From: Bombella favorum
Lineage (GTDB): Bacteria; Pseudomonadota; Alphaproteobacteria; Acetobacterales; Acetobacteraceae
Direction of reading: 5' to 3'
Assembly: GCF_014048475.1 (NCBI RefSeq)
Contig: NZ_NWUS01000001.1
Coordinates: forward strand, 868,001 to 932,000
DNA length: 64,000 nucleotides
The notes beneath the pieces are model-generated. The model saw only the letters and a list, made by a program, of their open reading frames with translations. It had not been told where the DNA came from and ran no database searches. This document shows positions 37,308 to 45,721 of the stretch, one piece after another. The number at the start of each line of letters is the position of its first letter. Positions within the stretch are counted from its first letter, which is position 1. A program made the position numbers and the translations under genes.

Positions 37308-39305
37308 ATGGCCGATATGTTCGAGCAGGATTCAACACCTGCCCCCTCCCATGTACAGCCAGCTGACCACTATGACGCCGGAGCCATTGAGGTTCTTGAA
37401 GGGCTAGAGCCTGTACGCCGTCGCCCCGGCATGTATATCGGCGGTACAGATGATGCAGCCTACCATCATCTTGCCTCCGAGATCATTGATAACGCCATGG
37501 ATGAAGCCGTGGCCGGTCATGCAACGACCATTGAGGTCCGGCTGGAAGATGCCTGCACGCTGATGGTCCGTGACAATGGCCGTGGCATCCCAACAGACCC
37601 TCACCCCCGCTTCCCCAAGAAGTCCGCTCTTGAGGTTATTTTCACCACACTTCATGCAGGTGGGAAATTCTCTGGGAAATCCTACGCTACTTCGGGCGGT
37701 CTGCACGGGGTGGGCAGTTCTGTCGTCAATGCTCTAGCCTCTCATTTGGAGGTTGAAGTTTACCGCAACCGCAAGGGATGGCGTCAGACCTTTTCCCGTG
37801 GTTTGCCCACCAGCACGCTAGAAAGCACAAAGCCAGCTATACGGCGGGGCACGATGGTCCGTTTCACGCCGGATAGTGAAATTTTCGGTGCGTTGCACTT
37901 CTCTCCAGCCCGCCTTTACCGCCAATGCCAGATAAAGGCAGCGTTGTTCCGTGGGGTTAGCATCACATGGTCCTGCGCCCCAGAACTTCTGAAAGGGGAA
38001 AATGCCCCACCGGCCGAGGCCATTATCGCCTATCCCAACGGGTTGGAAGATGCCTTAACAGCCGATCTTGGCCCCACCCCGGCGCTGCTCACCCCTCTTT
38101 GGGCCGGTGATGCCGAGCTACCCACCGCGGCTGATGGCCAGCCCGGTGGCCGTGTGGAATGGGCCGTCGCCTTTCTGGACCAAGGCAGCAGTGCCCTCAT
38201 CTCATACTGCAACACCATTCCTACACCACAGGGTGGCACGCATGAGAATGGCCTGCGGGCAGCATTGGTCAAAGGATTCCGTCACTGGGGGGATCAACGC
38301 AAAATCCGCCGTGCCAATGCCATCACGGCAGAAGACGTTCTAGGTACGATCAATGCTCGCCTGTCTGTCTTCATCCGCAATCCGCAGTTCCAAGGGCAGA
38401 CCAAAGACAGACTAACCACACAGGAAGCCAGCCGCCTTGTGGAAGGGGCTCTACGGGACCGTATCGACCACTGGCTTGGTGGGAATCCCCAGCAGGCCGA
38501 CAGTTTGGTCGGCTACATCGTTGAACGAGCCGAAGAGCGTCTACGCCGTCGTGAAGCCCGTGAAACAACCCGCAAAACGGCCACGAAACGCCTGCGTTTG
38601 CCTGGCAAGCTGACAGACTGCTCCCGCAGTAATGCCCATGAGACAGAACTCTTCCTCGTAGAGGGTGAATCAGCCGGTGGGTCTGCCCGTCAGGCCCGTG
38701 ATAGAGAAACACAGGCTGTTCTGCCTCTACGGGGGAAGATTCTCAACGTGGCCTCCGCTACGCAGGAGAAACTTCTAGCCAATACGGAGCTGAAGGACCT
38801 GATCGAGGCACTTGGTTGTGGCTTTGGTAAGTCTCTAAACCTTGAGAAACTGCGTTATGGTCGCATCATCATCATGACAGATGCTGACGTGGATGGTGCT
38901 CATATTGCCTCCCTCCTGATGACTTTCTTCTTCCGGGAAATGCCAGACCTTGTCCGGCAAGGGCATCTCTATCTGGCCCAACCACCGCTCTACCGGCTCA
39001 CCCATGGCAGCAAAACCGTATATGCCATGAATGATCTCGACCGCGACCGCCGCCTGAAGACGGACTTCAAGCCCAATGCCAAGGTCGAGATTTCACGCTT
39101 CAAAGGGCTGGGGGAAATGCCCGTTTCTGACCTCAAAGAAACTACCATGTCCCCTGCACGCCGTACGCTTCTGCGTGTAACGGTTCCAGCGGAAGATAAT
39201 CTACTAACCCGCAGACGGATCGAAAGCCTCATGGGCCGCAAACCGGAACTACGCTACCAGTTCATCCAGGAACAGGCCCGCTCGGTCGATCTGCTCGATA
39301 TCTGA
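37308..39305 (+). CDS. parE: DNA topoisomerase IV subunit B
   Basis: ParE is the ATPase subunit of topoisomerase IV, which decatenates daughter chromosomes. The 665-residue protein has the GHKL ATPase domain (EIIDNAMDEAVAGHA with catalytic Glu; VRDNGRGIPTD; SYATSGGLHGVGSSVVNAL), a transducer domain, and the Toprim domain (EGESAGGSARQARDRETQ; IIMTDADVDGAHIASLL), ending in the conserved KGLGEMP. The length near 660 and the absence of the GyrB insert favour ParE over GyrB. AGGA lies before the ATG and a bidirectional terminator follows. Confidence 0.94.
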   Translation: MADMFEQDSTPAPSHVQPADHYDAGAIEVLEGLEPVRRRPGMYIGGTDDAAYHHLASEIIDNAMDEAVAGHATTIEVRLEDACTLMVRDNGRGIPTDPHPRFPKKSALEVIFTTLHAGGKFSGKSYATSGGLHGVGSSVVNALASHLEVEVYRNRKGWRQTFSRGLPTSTLESTKPAIRRGTMVRFTPDSEIFGALHFSPARLYRQCQIKAALFRGVSITWSCAPELLKGENAPPAEAIIAYPNGLEDALTADLGPTPALLTPLWAGDAELPTAADGQPGGRVEWAVAFLDQGSSALISYCNTIPTPQGGTHENGLRAALVKGFRHWGDQRKIRRANAITAEDVLGTINARLSVFIRNPQFQGQTKDRLTTQEASRLVEGALRDRIDHWLGGNPQQADSLVGYIVERAEERLRRREARETTRKTATKRLRLPGKLTDCSRSNAHETELFLVEGESAGGSARQARDRETQAVLPLRGKILNVASATQEKLLANTELKDLIEALGCGFGKSLNLEKLRYGRIIIMTDADVDGAHIASLLMTFFFREMPDLVRQGHLYLAQPPLYRLTHGSKTVYAMNDLDRDRRLKTDFKPNAKVEISRFKGLGEMPVSDLKETTMSPARRTLLRVTVPAEDNLLTRRRIESLMGRKPELRYQFIQEQARSVDLLDI

Positions 39306-39329
39306 ATCTTCCAATCACGGAACTAAAAT

Positions 39330-39361
39330 AAAGGCGCATCCATCAGTCAGGATGCGCCTTT
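39330..39361. terminator. Bidirectional terminator between parE and aldo/keto reductase
   Basis: AAAGGCGCATCC (39330-39341) pairs exactly with GGATGCGCCTTT (39350-39361) across an 8-base loop. It separates two convergent genes; A/T-rich ends on both sides fit action in both directions. Confidence 0.9.
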
Positions 39362-39366
39362 CCCCA

Positions 39367-40203
39367 TCAGCCAAAAACCGGATTCGCTGGATTCTCGCCC
39401 ATACGACCATCTGCACGGTGAAGCGTAGCGATTGCTTCCATCTCCTGTTCTGGCAAGACAAAATCGAACAGGTCCAGATTCTCGGCCATACGCTCCCGAT
39501 GAACCGATTTGGGAATCACCACCACACCATTCTGAAGGTGCCAGCGTAGAATCACCTGGGCCGGACTTTTACCGTGCCGCTTGGCAATATCGCCAATCAG
39601 CTCATTTTTCAGCACAGTTCCCTTACCCAGAGGCCGCCATGCCTCGGTCTGGATTCCCACGCTTTTATGAAACGCCCTCAATTCCTGCTGCTGGAAGAAA
39701 GGGTGAATCTCGATCTGATTAATCGCAGGAACAACCCCCGTTTCATCCATGATCCTCTGAAGGTGATCCTTCTCAAAATTGGACACACCAATGGACCGAA
39801 CACGCCCCTGCTTCTTCAGTTCAATCAGGGCCTTCCATGTCTCCACATAAAGCCCCTGCTGGGGCATAGCCCAGTGAATCAGGTAAAGGTCCACAACATC
39901 ACGCTGCAACAGACGGGCACTCTCATCAAACGCCCTCAAAGTAGCATCGTAGCCCTGCTCATCATTCCAGACCTTGGTTGTGACGAACATGGCAGGATGG
40001 CCCTTCAACCCTTCCCCGACTCCTGCTTCATTGCGATATAGCCGGGCCGTATCTACAGCCCTGTAGCCTAGTTCGATGGCAGTTCTGACAACATCGGCCG
40101 TCTCGCCCGGCGGTGTTTCCCAGACACCAAGCCCGATCCACGGCATGACATGACCATCATTCAACTGCACGCAGGATGCTGCATCTTTGGGAAAATCACT
40201 CAT
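39367..40203 (-). CDS. Aldo/keto reductase (2,5-diketogluconate reductase type)
   Basis: A 278-residue NADPH-dependent reductase of the aldo/keto reductase superfamily. The catalytic tetrad is in place: Asp and Tyr in DTARLYRNEAGVG, Lys in VTTKVWNDEQG, and His in DLYLIHWAMP. SIGVSNFEKDHLQRI and the C-terminal phosphate-binding region VIPKSVHRERMAENL are typical. Such enzymes reduce keto-gluconates or methylglyoxal, which would fit an acetic acid bacterium, but the substrate is not readable. A GGGAGAGGGAT ribosome site precedes the ATG. Confidence 0.93.
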   Translation of the reverse strand: MSDFPKDAASCVQLNDGHVMPWIGLGVWETPPGETADVVRTAIELGYRAVDTARLYRNEAGVGEGLKGHPAMFVTTKVWNDEQGYDATLRAFDESARLLQRDVVDLYLIHWAMPQQGLYVETWKALIELKKQGRVRSIGVSNFEKDHLQRIMDETGVVPAINQIEIHPFFQQQELRAFHKSVGIQTEAWRPLGKGTVLKNELIGDIAKRHGKSPAQVILRWHLQNGVVVIPKSVHRERMAENLDLFDFVLPEQEMEAIATLHRADGRMGENPANPVFG

Positions 40204-40321
40204 ATCCCTCTCCCTCTTTCAGGACGACACGGCCCCACAGTATAGCCAGTGACGCCCTCTCTTTTCATCCTCTCTCTTCCCGAAGGAACAGGCAAGCTGT
40301 TCCTTATGCAAGGCTGAGAGG

Positions 40322-41425
40322 TCAGACCGTCTGTTCAAACAGACCCATCTGCACAGGCAAAGTGCCATCATCGTAAGGAACTAGTGAGGAAATGGTCAAC
40401 CCCAACAGGCGCACGGGTTTGTCTAACGGAAAGAAACTACGCAACAGTTCCAGAGCCATAGACAGCAGAACCCCCTCCTCAACGGTGGGAAAAGCCGCCG
40501 AACGCGCCCGTGTTACCGTATGAAACCCAGCATATCGTAGCTTAAGTGTTACAGTCCGCCCTGCAATGCGCTTCTGCACACAGCCGGCAGCCAATTTCCG
40601 CACGATATCCTTCAGGATAGCAGCCAGTCTATCCCATTCCACAACATCATGCGTAAATGTTGTTTCTGTTCCTAGCGACTTTCTCGGCCTGTTGGCCTCC
40701 ACGGGCCGATGATCCTCCCCTCTGGCAATATCATGATAAAATTGCGCAGAACTGCCAAAATGTTGCCTCAACTCCGGGACTGTCCATGTTTTGAGGTCGG
40801 CCCCCGTATGAATCCCCAGAGCATGCATCCGCCTCGTAGTTGCCGGCCCGACACCATGAAACTTCTCCACCGGCAGGTCCGCTACAAACGCCGCCCCTTG
40901 CCGAGGTGAAATCACAAAAAGCCCGTCAGGTTTCCGTTGCCCCGAAGCCAACTTAGCGAGGAAACGATTGTAGGAAACGCCAGCAGAGGCCGTTAGACCT
41001 GTTTGCTGCTTGATATCCCGCCGAATGGATTCCGCAACAGCAGTCGCAGACCCATAAGCACGCCACTGTTCCGTTACATCCAAATAGGCTTCATCCAATG
41101 CAAGAGGCTGAATGACCTCCGTATAATGCCGGAAAATAGTATGAATCTGTGCCGAGACAGCACGATAGACCTCAAAGCGGGGCGGCACAAAGACCAGCTC
41201 TGGGCACCGTTCCAGTGCCATATGTGATGGTAGAGCAGAACGTACCCCAAAAACACGTGCCTCATAACTGGCTGCTGCCACCACGCCCCGACCCGCCCGC
41301 CGCCCTACGGCCACCGGCTTACCCTGTAATGCCGGATTGTCTCGCTGCTCGATGGACGCATAAAACGCATCCATATCCACGTGCAAAATCCGCCTTACGG
41401 AATCGTCAGCCCTACCTTCTTTCAC
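40322..41425 (-). CDS. dinB: DNA polymerase IV (Y-family translesion polymerase)
   Basis: Pol IV bypasses damaged template bases. The 367-residue protein has the catalytic ILHVDMDAFYASIEQRDNPA, GVVAAASYEARVFGVRSALP, the second acidic pair in LDEAYLDVTE, the palm GVSYNRFLAKLASGQRKPDG and a HhH segment (FHGVGPATTRRMHALG), then the little-finger domain. It starts at a GTG (41423-41425). It borders the prophage repressor gene; the left phage boundary lies in the 44 bases between them or nearby. SOS control is likely but no LexA box can be named with confidence. Confidence 0.95.
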   Translation of the reverse strand: MKEGRADDSVRRILHVDMDAFYASIEQRDNPALQGKPVAVGRRAGRGVVAAASYEARVFGVRSALPSHMALERCPELVFVPPRFEVYRAVSAQIHTIFRHYTEVIQPLALDEAYLDVTEQWRAYGSATAVAESIRRDIKQQTGLTASAGVSYNRFLAKLASGQRKPDGLFVISPRQGAAFVADLPVEKFHGVGPATTRRMHALGIHTGADLKTWTVPELRQHFGSSAQFYHDIARGEDHRPVEANRPRKSLGTETTFTHDVVEWDRLAAILKDIVRKLAAGCVQKRIAGRTVTLKLRYAGFHTVTRARSAAFPTVEEGVLLSMALELLRSFFPLDKPVRLLGLTISSLVPYDDGTLPVQMGLFEQTV

Positions 41426-41469
41426 GATTCAGTCCCGCCAGTTATTAGGATCGCTCCCTCGAAAACCCG

Positions 41470-42234
41470 TCATCCTCCCTGAAAAGAGGCACGTGGCATC
41501 GGCATGTAACTGCCGACAACCAACGCAAGAATCGTCACATCCGGGCTTTCAGCGGCACTATGGCAAACAGTATCACCCGGTGCAGGCAAGATAATCGGTG
41601 ATTGGAACTCCGGCTCCGTACTTTGCGGCCAAAGAACCATCTGCCCACTTTCCTTGATTTGAACCGCTTTTATAGTTGCTTCGAAACTATCCGAGACTCT
41701 GGACCGCTGCATGGCAACGACATAATCCCCATTACGAGGCAAACGGCCCAGTTCGGAAAAATTAATGACAATCACCACCGAACCATCCTGAAAAACCCGG
41801 TTCATGGACTGCCCTTTTACGGTCAGCCCATACCGCTTCAGTCCCGGATAGGCTGCATCATAGGGGATGGTAATCTCATACTGATCGAGAACGGGCCATT
41901 CCTGAGCTTCTTTCCAGACTCCTGCCTGCACTTCTCCGCAGACCTGCACTTGCGATACCGGCACACTAGAGGAGGCATCAGTCCGTTCCTCCTCTTTTTT
42001 ATCGTCAGAACTGCTGATCTCGGCGACCAATGTAGCAACCGGAACACTTAATACTTGCGCCAAGGCAGCGAGCTTATCCGTACGAGGCAAGTGTTTACGT
42101 CGGCGCATGTCCCGCAGAAAATCCACCCCTACGGCAGGGTTGATCTCTCGAGCCTTCAAACAGGCCCGCCTATCAGACAGGTTCCGGGCCGCCAATAAGG
42201 AATCCAGGCGCAGCAACAGCGATTCAATAGACAT
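41470..42234 (-). CDS. Prophage repressor, XRE-like HTH plus S24 peptidase domain
   Basis: A CI/LexA-type repressor of 254 residues. The N-terminal part (about 1-75) is a helix-turn-helix domain (VGVDFLRDMRRRKHLPRTDKLAALAQVL). A Ser-rich acidic linker follows, then the S24 autoprotease domain (about 100-245) with the nucleophile Ser in VKGQSMNRVFQDGSVV and the Lys base in FEATIKAVQIKE, so RecA-stimulated self-cleavage and SOS induction are expected. The start ATG lies only 8 bases from a good -10 box, suggesting a leaderless mRNA. Divergent from the next phage gene, with paired operator sites between. Confidence 0.92.
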   Translation of the reverse strand: MSIESLLLRLDSLLAARNLSDRRACLKAREINPAVGVDFLRDMRRRKHLPRTDKLAALAQVLSVPVATLVAEISSSDDKKEEERTDASSSVPVSQVQVCGEVQAGVWKEAQEWPVLDQYEITIPYDAAYPGLKRYGLTVKGQSMNRVFQDGSVVIVINFSELGRLPRNGDYVVAMQRSRVSDSFEATIKAVQIKESGQMVLWPQSTEPEFQSPIILPAPGDTVCHSAAESPDVTILALVVGSYMPMPRASFQGG

Positions 42235-42242
42235 ATACGGGG

Positions 42243-42270
42243 ATTATCCCTCTCAACTCTCTATTGTCCA
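42243..42270 (-). promoter_or_regulatory. Repressor promoter (leaderless transcript)
   Basis: On the minus strand TGGACA (42270-42265) and GATAAT (42248-42243) are 16 bases apart, a good sigma-70 match. The ATG follows the -10 box by 8 bases, so transcription should start at or next to the start codon. The -35 box overlaps operator half-site CTATTGTC. Confidence 0.7.
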
Positions 42271-42313
42271 GAGTAAATCCTATAAAACCTACGTTAATTT
42301 TTCTTGACAATAG
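42261..42313. promoter_or_regulatory. Paired inverted operator sites of the prophage switch
   Basis: CTATTGTC (42261-42268) and its exact reverse complement GACAATAG (42306-42313) lie 45 bases apart centre to centre. Flanking bases also agree (C at -2, AGA after). One site overlaps the -35 of the repressor promoter; the other overlaps TTGACA (42304-42309), a -35 for rightward transcription. Arrangement as in lambdoid OR regions. Confidence 0.68.
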
Positions 42314-42475
42314 GGGTATTTCCCCGCACTTTAAGGGGGCTTCCTCAGAAAGGCTCTCCGACACTTATCTGCTAAGGAAGAATACCCTCATTGCTGCCAT
42401 CCTCTCCACAAGACTTATTGCCATGGGCCTAAGGTCCCATCACGGACTATCACGCAATTTTTTGGGAGATTTTCT

Positions 42476-43123
42476 TTGTCTCGCATCGCCCATATCACGA
42501 CTTCCCCCACACGGGAGCGTACCCGCAAAGCCGACTATGAAGCTATTGGCCGCAGGCGTCGCCGTGCCAATACTCTCGGCACACTGGCCACACGCCTAAA
42601 AGCTGAAGTTATTTCGGAAGCAGAACAGTGGATTAAAGACTGGATGCTTGCCGAGCATGGTTACCTCGACATCATGAAAAATGGTGGAGCACCAGCATTG
42701 GCAGGGAATGTCTTCACCTTCAACGCATTACAGGGCAAGGCCTGGGGACGGCTCAATGCCTTCCGTCGTCACGCAGGGCGGGCACGGCATCAACTGCTAG
42801 TGAATATGCTAGGATTGGGATGGTCGTTCACATCTCTTGGTTCCAAGCTGTACCCTGACTTACATCCGGATAATGCCCGTAAAAAAGCCTCGGAAGACTG
42901 CGCCGCCACATTAGAAATGCTGGCCGCCTTCTGGCAGGAACAGAGACGTAAGAAAACCCGACAGGCCATTTTCATCGCCCGCCAGCACCACAATGGTATG
43001 GACATAGCGACATTATCCAAACGCTATAACATTGCGCCAACTGGCCTTGATCGACTTATAAAACATGGCGAGAAAATCATGAACAAGCCGCAAAAACTCA
43101 CATCTGTGGAGTTCCGTACCTGA
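42476..43123 (+). CDS. Phage protein with C-terminal HTH, candidate regulator
   Basis: I do not recognise a named family. The 215-residue product is strongly basic. Its N-terminal part is Arg-rich (AIGRRRRRANTLGTLATRLK), the middle is helical, and the C-terminus has a likely helix-turn-helix (GMDIATLSKRYNIAPTGLDRL). It starts at a TTG with GGGAG 6 bases upstream. It is the only gene between the lytic promoter and the structural operon, transcribed away from the repressor, so a role as lytic-cycle activator or antiterminator is plausible by position. Replication function is an alternative. Confidence 0.65.
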   Translation: MSRIAHITTSPTRERTRKADYEAIGRRRRRANTLGTLATRLKAEVISEAEQWIKDWMLAEHGYLDIMKNGGAPALAGNVFTFNALQGKAWGRLNAFRRHAGRARHQLLVNMLGLGWSFTSLGSKLYPDLHPDNARKKASEDCAATLEMLAAFWQEQRRKKTRQAIFIARQHHNGMDIATLSKRYNIAPTGLDRLIKHGEKIMNKPQKLTSVEFRT

Positions 43124-43151
43124 CAAACCTTCCCTCTCTGCCATTTTCCTG

Positions 43152-43180
43152 TTGACAGTTCACCCGCCTTATTCTATAAA
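43152..43180 (+). promoter_or_regulatory. Strong sigma-70 promoter upstream of the late genes
   Basis: TTGACA (43152-43157), a 17-base spacer and TATAAA (43175-43180) make a near-consensus promoter. Transcription would start about 43187. An intrinsic terminator begins only about 10 bases later. Confidence 0.8.
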
Positions 43181-43195
43181 AAGTACATCATCACG

Positions 43196-43228
43196 AGCCG
43201 TGTGCCCAAAAAGGTATACGGCTTTTTT
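43196..43228 (+). terminator. Terminator immediately after the late promoter
   Basis: AGCCGTGT (43196-43203) pairs with ATACGGCT (43216-43223), one G-U pair, loop of 12, followed by TTTTTT. Together with the promoter just upstream it would yield a transcript of about 42 bases unless read through. Confidence 0.8.
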
Positions 43229-43420
43229 ATTGCCGCGTCCTAAACGAGGCTGCCCCCCTTCCCCTATTTTCTGCAGGATGCGTCACCCCCGGCCTGAAAT
43301 CACAGGGCCTGTGGTTTGGCCTCTTATGCGCCGTTCCTGTCATCCCTACCTAAAAATTCACGGTGCATCACCATGACAGGCACACGGTTCTCGTTTCAAT
43401 AAGAAAACGGATATTATTCC
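43229..43420. other. Gap before the phage structural genes
   Basis: About 190 bases rich in pyrimidine tracts without a credible gene. By position, just before TerS, it could hold the packaging recognition (pac/cos) site. I see no direct repeats that would show it. Confidence 0.35.
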
Positions 43421-43822
43421 ATGGCTCACACGCCTTCCGCCACTATCAGACAGCCGCTCGGATGCGGTCGTATTGTCATGACCAAACGTGGCCTTTGTAC
43501 TATCCTTGCCGAAGACGGTAATCGCCTTGTACTCTGCCCGATATACAAAGCCCCTGACCTAACACATAGGGCTGACATTCCCCTAAGCTGGCGGGATGAA
43601 CTCATTTTGGGTATAAAACATAATGCTGTTGTGCGAGCCGTCCCTTTCCTGAAACAGCGTAATGCTGTCACACCACAGCAGGCAAAGCTTTCTACCTTTA
43701 CGCTCACGCAGCTCCGCCTACGCACAAATCGGGAGTTGCAGATCAATGCTCTGGAAAGCACCCGGCTTCCTTTCTTCTCTGGCCGACATGCTAGTAACCA
43801 CCTCCATCACAGCCATGCTTGA
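43421..43822 (+). CDS. Phage protein of unknown function
   Basis: A 133-residue protein I cannot assign. The N-terminal 75 residues look like a compact beta-barrel (GRIVMTKRGLCTILAEDGN; LVLCPIYKAPDLTH), the rest is basic and Thr/Gln-rich, ending in a His-rich tail (NHLHHSHA). No ribosome site is obvious. It is the first gene after the late promoter-terminator pair and overlaps the probable TerS start by 35 bases. A regulatory or DNA-packaging accessory role is possible from position only. Confidence 0.6.
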   Translation: MAHTPSATIRQPLGCGRIVMTKRGLCTILAEDGNRLVLCPIYKAPDLTHRADIPLSWRDELILGIKHNAVVRAVPFLKQRNAVTPQQAKLSTFTLTQLRLRTNRELQINALESTRLPFFSGRHASNHLHHSHA

Positions 43823-44282
43823 TCATGGACGCCGCAAAAGACCCGTCATTTTCTCGCAAAAACTCTTTGATGACATGATGGAAGACCTCATGCTAGGGCG
43901 TCCCCTGCATGATATCTGCACCGGCTCACAACGTCCTGCCTTACGCAGCTTCTATCGCTGGCTCCAAAAAAATCCGGCTCTACTTCCCCGCTACCGTCAG
44001 GCACGGGAACTATCTGCAGACAGCCTAGAAAGCACCATCCTCTCCCACATCGCCACCATGCCGGAGAAAGCCGATAACGCAACGGTTAATCTCTTCAAAC
44101 TGCGCTTCGACATGCTGCGCTGGGTTATGGCCCGTCGTGCCCCAAAACGCTATGGCGAACGGCAGACCGTAGAACATACCGGCCAAGATGGCGGCCCCCT
44201 ACACAGCATCCAACGCCTCATCATAGACCCCGCTGCCCCCAGCACAACGCCACCAGAACAACAGCGGCTGACTCCCGAATAG
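43788..44282 (+). CDS. Terminase small subunit
   Basis: TerS recognises phage DNA for packaging. The product (about 164 residues from ATG 43788) has an N-terminal HTH region (FDDMMEDLMLGRPLHDICTG, then ALRSFYRWLQKNPALLPRYR) and the helical core ESTILSHIATMPEKADNATV, with RWVMARRAPKRYGERQTVEH, the typical end of this TerS family. Start choice is uncertain: ATG 43788 and ATG 43815 are both in frame, and the frame is open further upstream. It precedes TerL by 28 bases. Confidence 0.85.
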   Translation: MLVTTSITAMLDHGRRKRPVIFSQKLFDDMMEDLMLGRPLHDICTGSQRPALRSFYRWLQKNPALLPRYRQARELSADSLESTILSHIATMPEKADNATVNLFKLRFDMLRWVMARRAPKRYGERQTVEHTGQDGGPLHSIQRLIIDPAAPSTTPPEQQRLTPE

Positions 44283-44310
44283 ACAGACTGACACACCGTG
44301 CAGGCACATC

Positions 44311-45540
44311 ATGACCACAGACCAGCTGACCATCATGACCCCCCGTGCCTTTGCGCCGCTCCTCCGGCCTGCCCGCTATAAAGGCATCTGGGGAGGGCGA
44401 GGGTCTGGCAAATCACACTTCTTTGCCGAACTGCTGATCGAACAGGCCACGCTACGCCCCGGCCTACGGGCTGTCTGCATCCGGGAAATCCAAAAATCCC
44501 TGACCATGTCCGTTCACCAACTATTGCGGGACACCATCGCACGGCTAAACCTCTCCCACCTCTTCACAGTTCTGGAGAGAGAAATCCGTACACCCGGTGG
44601 AGGTGTCATTCTGTTTCAGGGAATGCAGACCCATAATGCGGAAACCATCAAATCACTAGAAGGTATGGACATCGCTTGGGTGGAGGAAGCACAATCCCTT
44701 TCAGCAACATCCCTGAAGCTCCTGCGCCCAACCATCCGCAAGCCTCATTCCGAGATATGGTTTAGCTGGAACCCCAATCATCCCTCCGACCCTGTAGATG
44801 CCTTCATGCGGGGAACTGACACGGAAAATGACCCTTCCTTCGTGACTATTTGTGCCAATTGGTCAGATAATCCATGGTTTCCATACGTTTTGAACCAGGA
44901 ACGAAAACGGGATCAGAAACTACGGCCACGAGATTATGATCACATTTGGGAAGGAGACTATCAGCAACATCATGAAGCACTCATCTTCCCTGACCGTATC
45001 ATAATTGAAGAATTTTCCACCCCAGAAAACAGCCGGTTCCATTTTGGTGTGGACTGGGGCTTCTCACGAGACCCTACGGCCATCATACGTTGCTTCATCC
45101 ATGATGATATCCTCCATATCGACCATGAAGCAGGCGGCATCCATATCCCGCTGGACCACCTGCCCACCCTGTTCGACAAGATACCCGCTATCCGCCGCTG
45201 GCCCATCCGGGCGGACAGTGCCCGACCAGAGACCATCAATTATCTCAAAACCCGCCATCATTTCCGCATCAATGCCGCACGAAAATGGCCCGGAAGCGTG
45301 GAAGACGGTATCGAGCGGCTCCGCTCATTCCGGGCCATTCGCATCCATCCCCGTTGCACGGAAACGGCCAGAGAGTTCCGCCTCTACCGCTACAGGACCG
45401 ACCCGCTAACGGGTGATGTCCTCCCGCAGATAGAGGACACGAACAATCATTACATTGATGCCCTGCGCTATGCCTTAGATGGCCTCATCACCAACCGTTC
45501 CCCCCTACCGGACTTCTCACGCTTCGCTCCACCAACCTGA
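44311..45540 (+). CDS. Terminase large subunit (PBSX-like)
   Basis: TerL is the ATP-driven packaging motor and nuclease. The 409-residue protein has Walker A GGRGSGKSHFF, VCIREIQKSLTMSVHQLL, Walker B with catalytic Glu in IAWVEEAQS, the coupling motif FSWNPNHPSDP, and a C-terminal RNase H-like nuclease whose first Asp lies in FGVDWGFSRDPTA. Further acidic residues follow at RADSARPET and in NNHYIDALRYAL. Length fits the PBSX/Terminase_3 group. Confidence 0.95.
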   Translation: MTTDQLTIMTPRAFAPLLRPARYKGIWGGRGSGKSHFFAELLIEQATLRPGLRAVCIREIQKSLTMSVHQLLRDTIARLNLSHLFTVLEREIRTPGGGVILFQGMQTHNAETIKSLEGMDIAWVEEAQSLSATSLKLLRPTIRKPHSEIWFSWNPNHPSDPVDAFMRGTDTENDPSFVTICANWSDNPWFPYVLNQERKRDQKLRPRDYDHIWEGDYQQHHEALIFPDRIIIEEFSTPENSRFHFGVDWGFSRDPTAIIRCFIHDDILHIDHEAGGIHIPLDHLPTLFDKIPAIRRWPIRADSARPETINYLKTRHHFRINAARKWPGSVEDGIERLRSFRAIRIHPRCTETAREFRLYRYRTDPLTGDVLPQIEDTNNHYIDALRYALDGLITNRSPLPDFSRFAPPT

Positions 45541-45550
45541 CATGGGGCAG

Positions 45551-45685
45551 TCATCCGGGATGGCACAACGCCCAGAGCAACCAAAATCCCACAATACCGC
45601 CCAGTATGCCCCCACTCAGCAAAGCCAGAAGAAGCAGCCGCACGGCGATACGCTGTGGCGATGCTTTCCAATCAATCCACATCAT
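45551..45685 (-). CDS. Small minus-strand membrane protein inside phage head operon
   Basis: A 44-residue frame on the strand opposite to the late genes, between TerL and the portal. GGAAGGG lies 9 bases before the first ATG of an ATG-ATG pair. The product has a charged start (MMWIDWKASPQRIAVR) and one strongly hydrophobic span (LLLLALLSGGILGGIVGFWL), ending WALCHPG. It fills a 181-base gap that has no plus-strand gene. No promoter or terminator can be named. It may be a lysogeny-expressed cargo gene; a chance frame is possible given its size. Confidence 0.55.
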   Translation of the reverse strand: MMWIDWKASPQRIAVRLLLLALLSGGILGGIVGFWLLWALCHPG

Positions 45686-45721
45686 GACTCGTTTCCCTTC
45701 CGTTACAGATAGGCCCTTCAC

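Noticed and set aside
41426-41469. Search for a tRNA or attachment core at the left prophage edge
   Set aside because: The 44 bases after dinB contain no tRNA end, and the right edge is outside, so no repeat can be matched.
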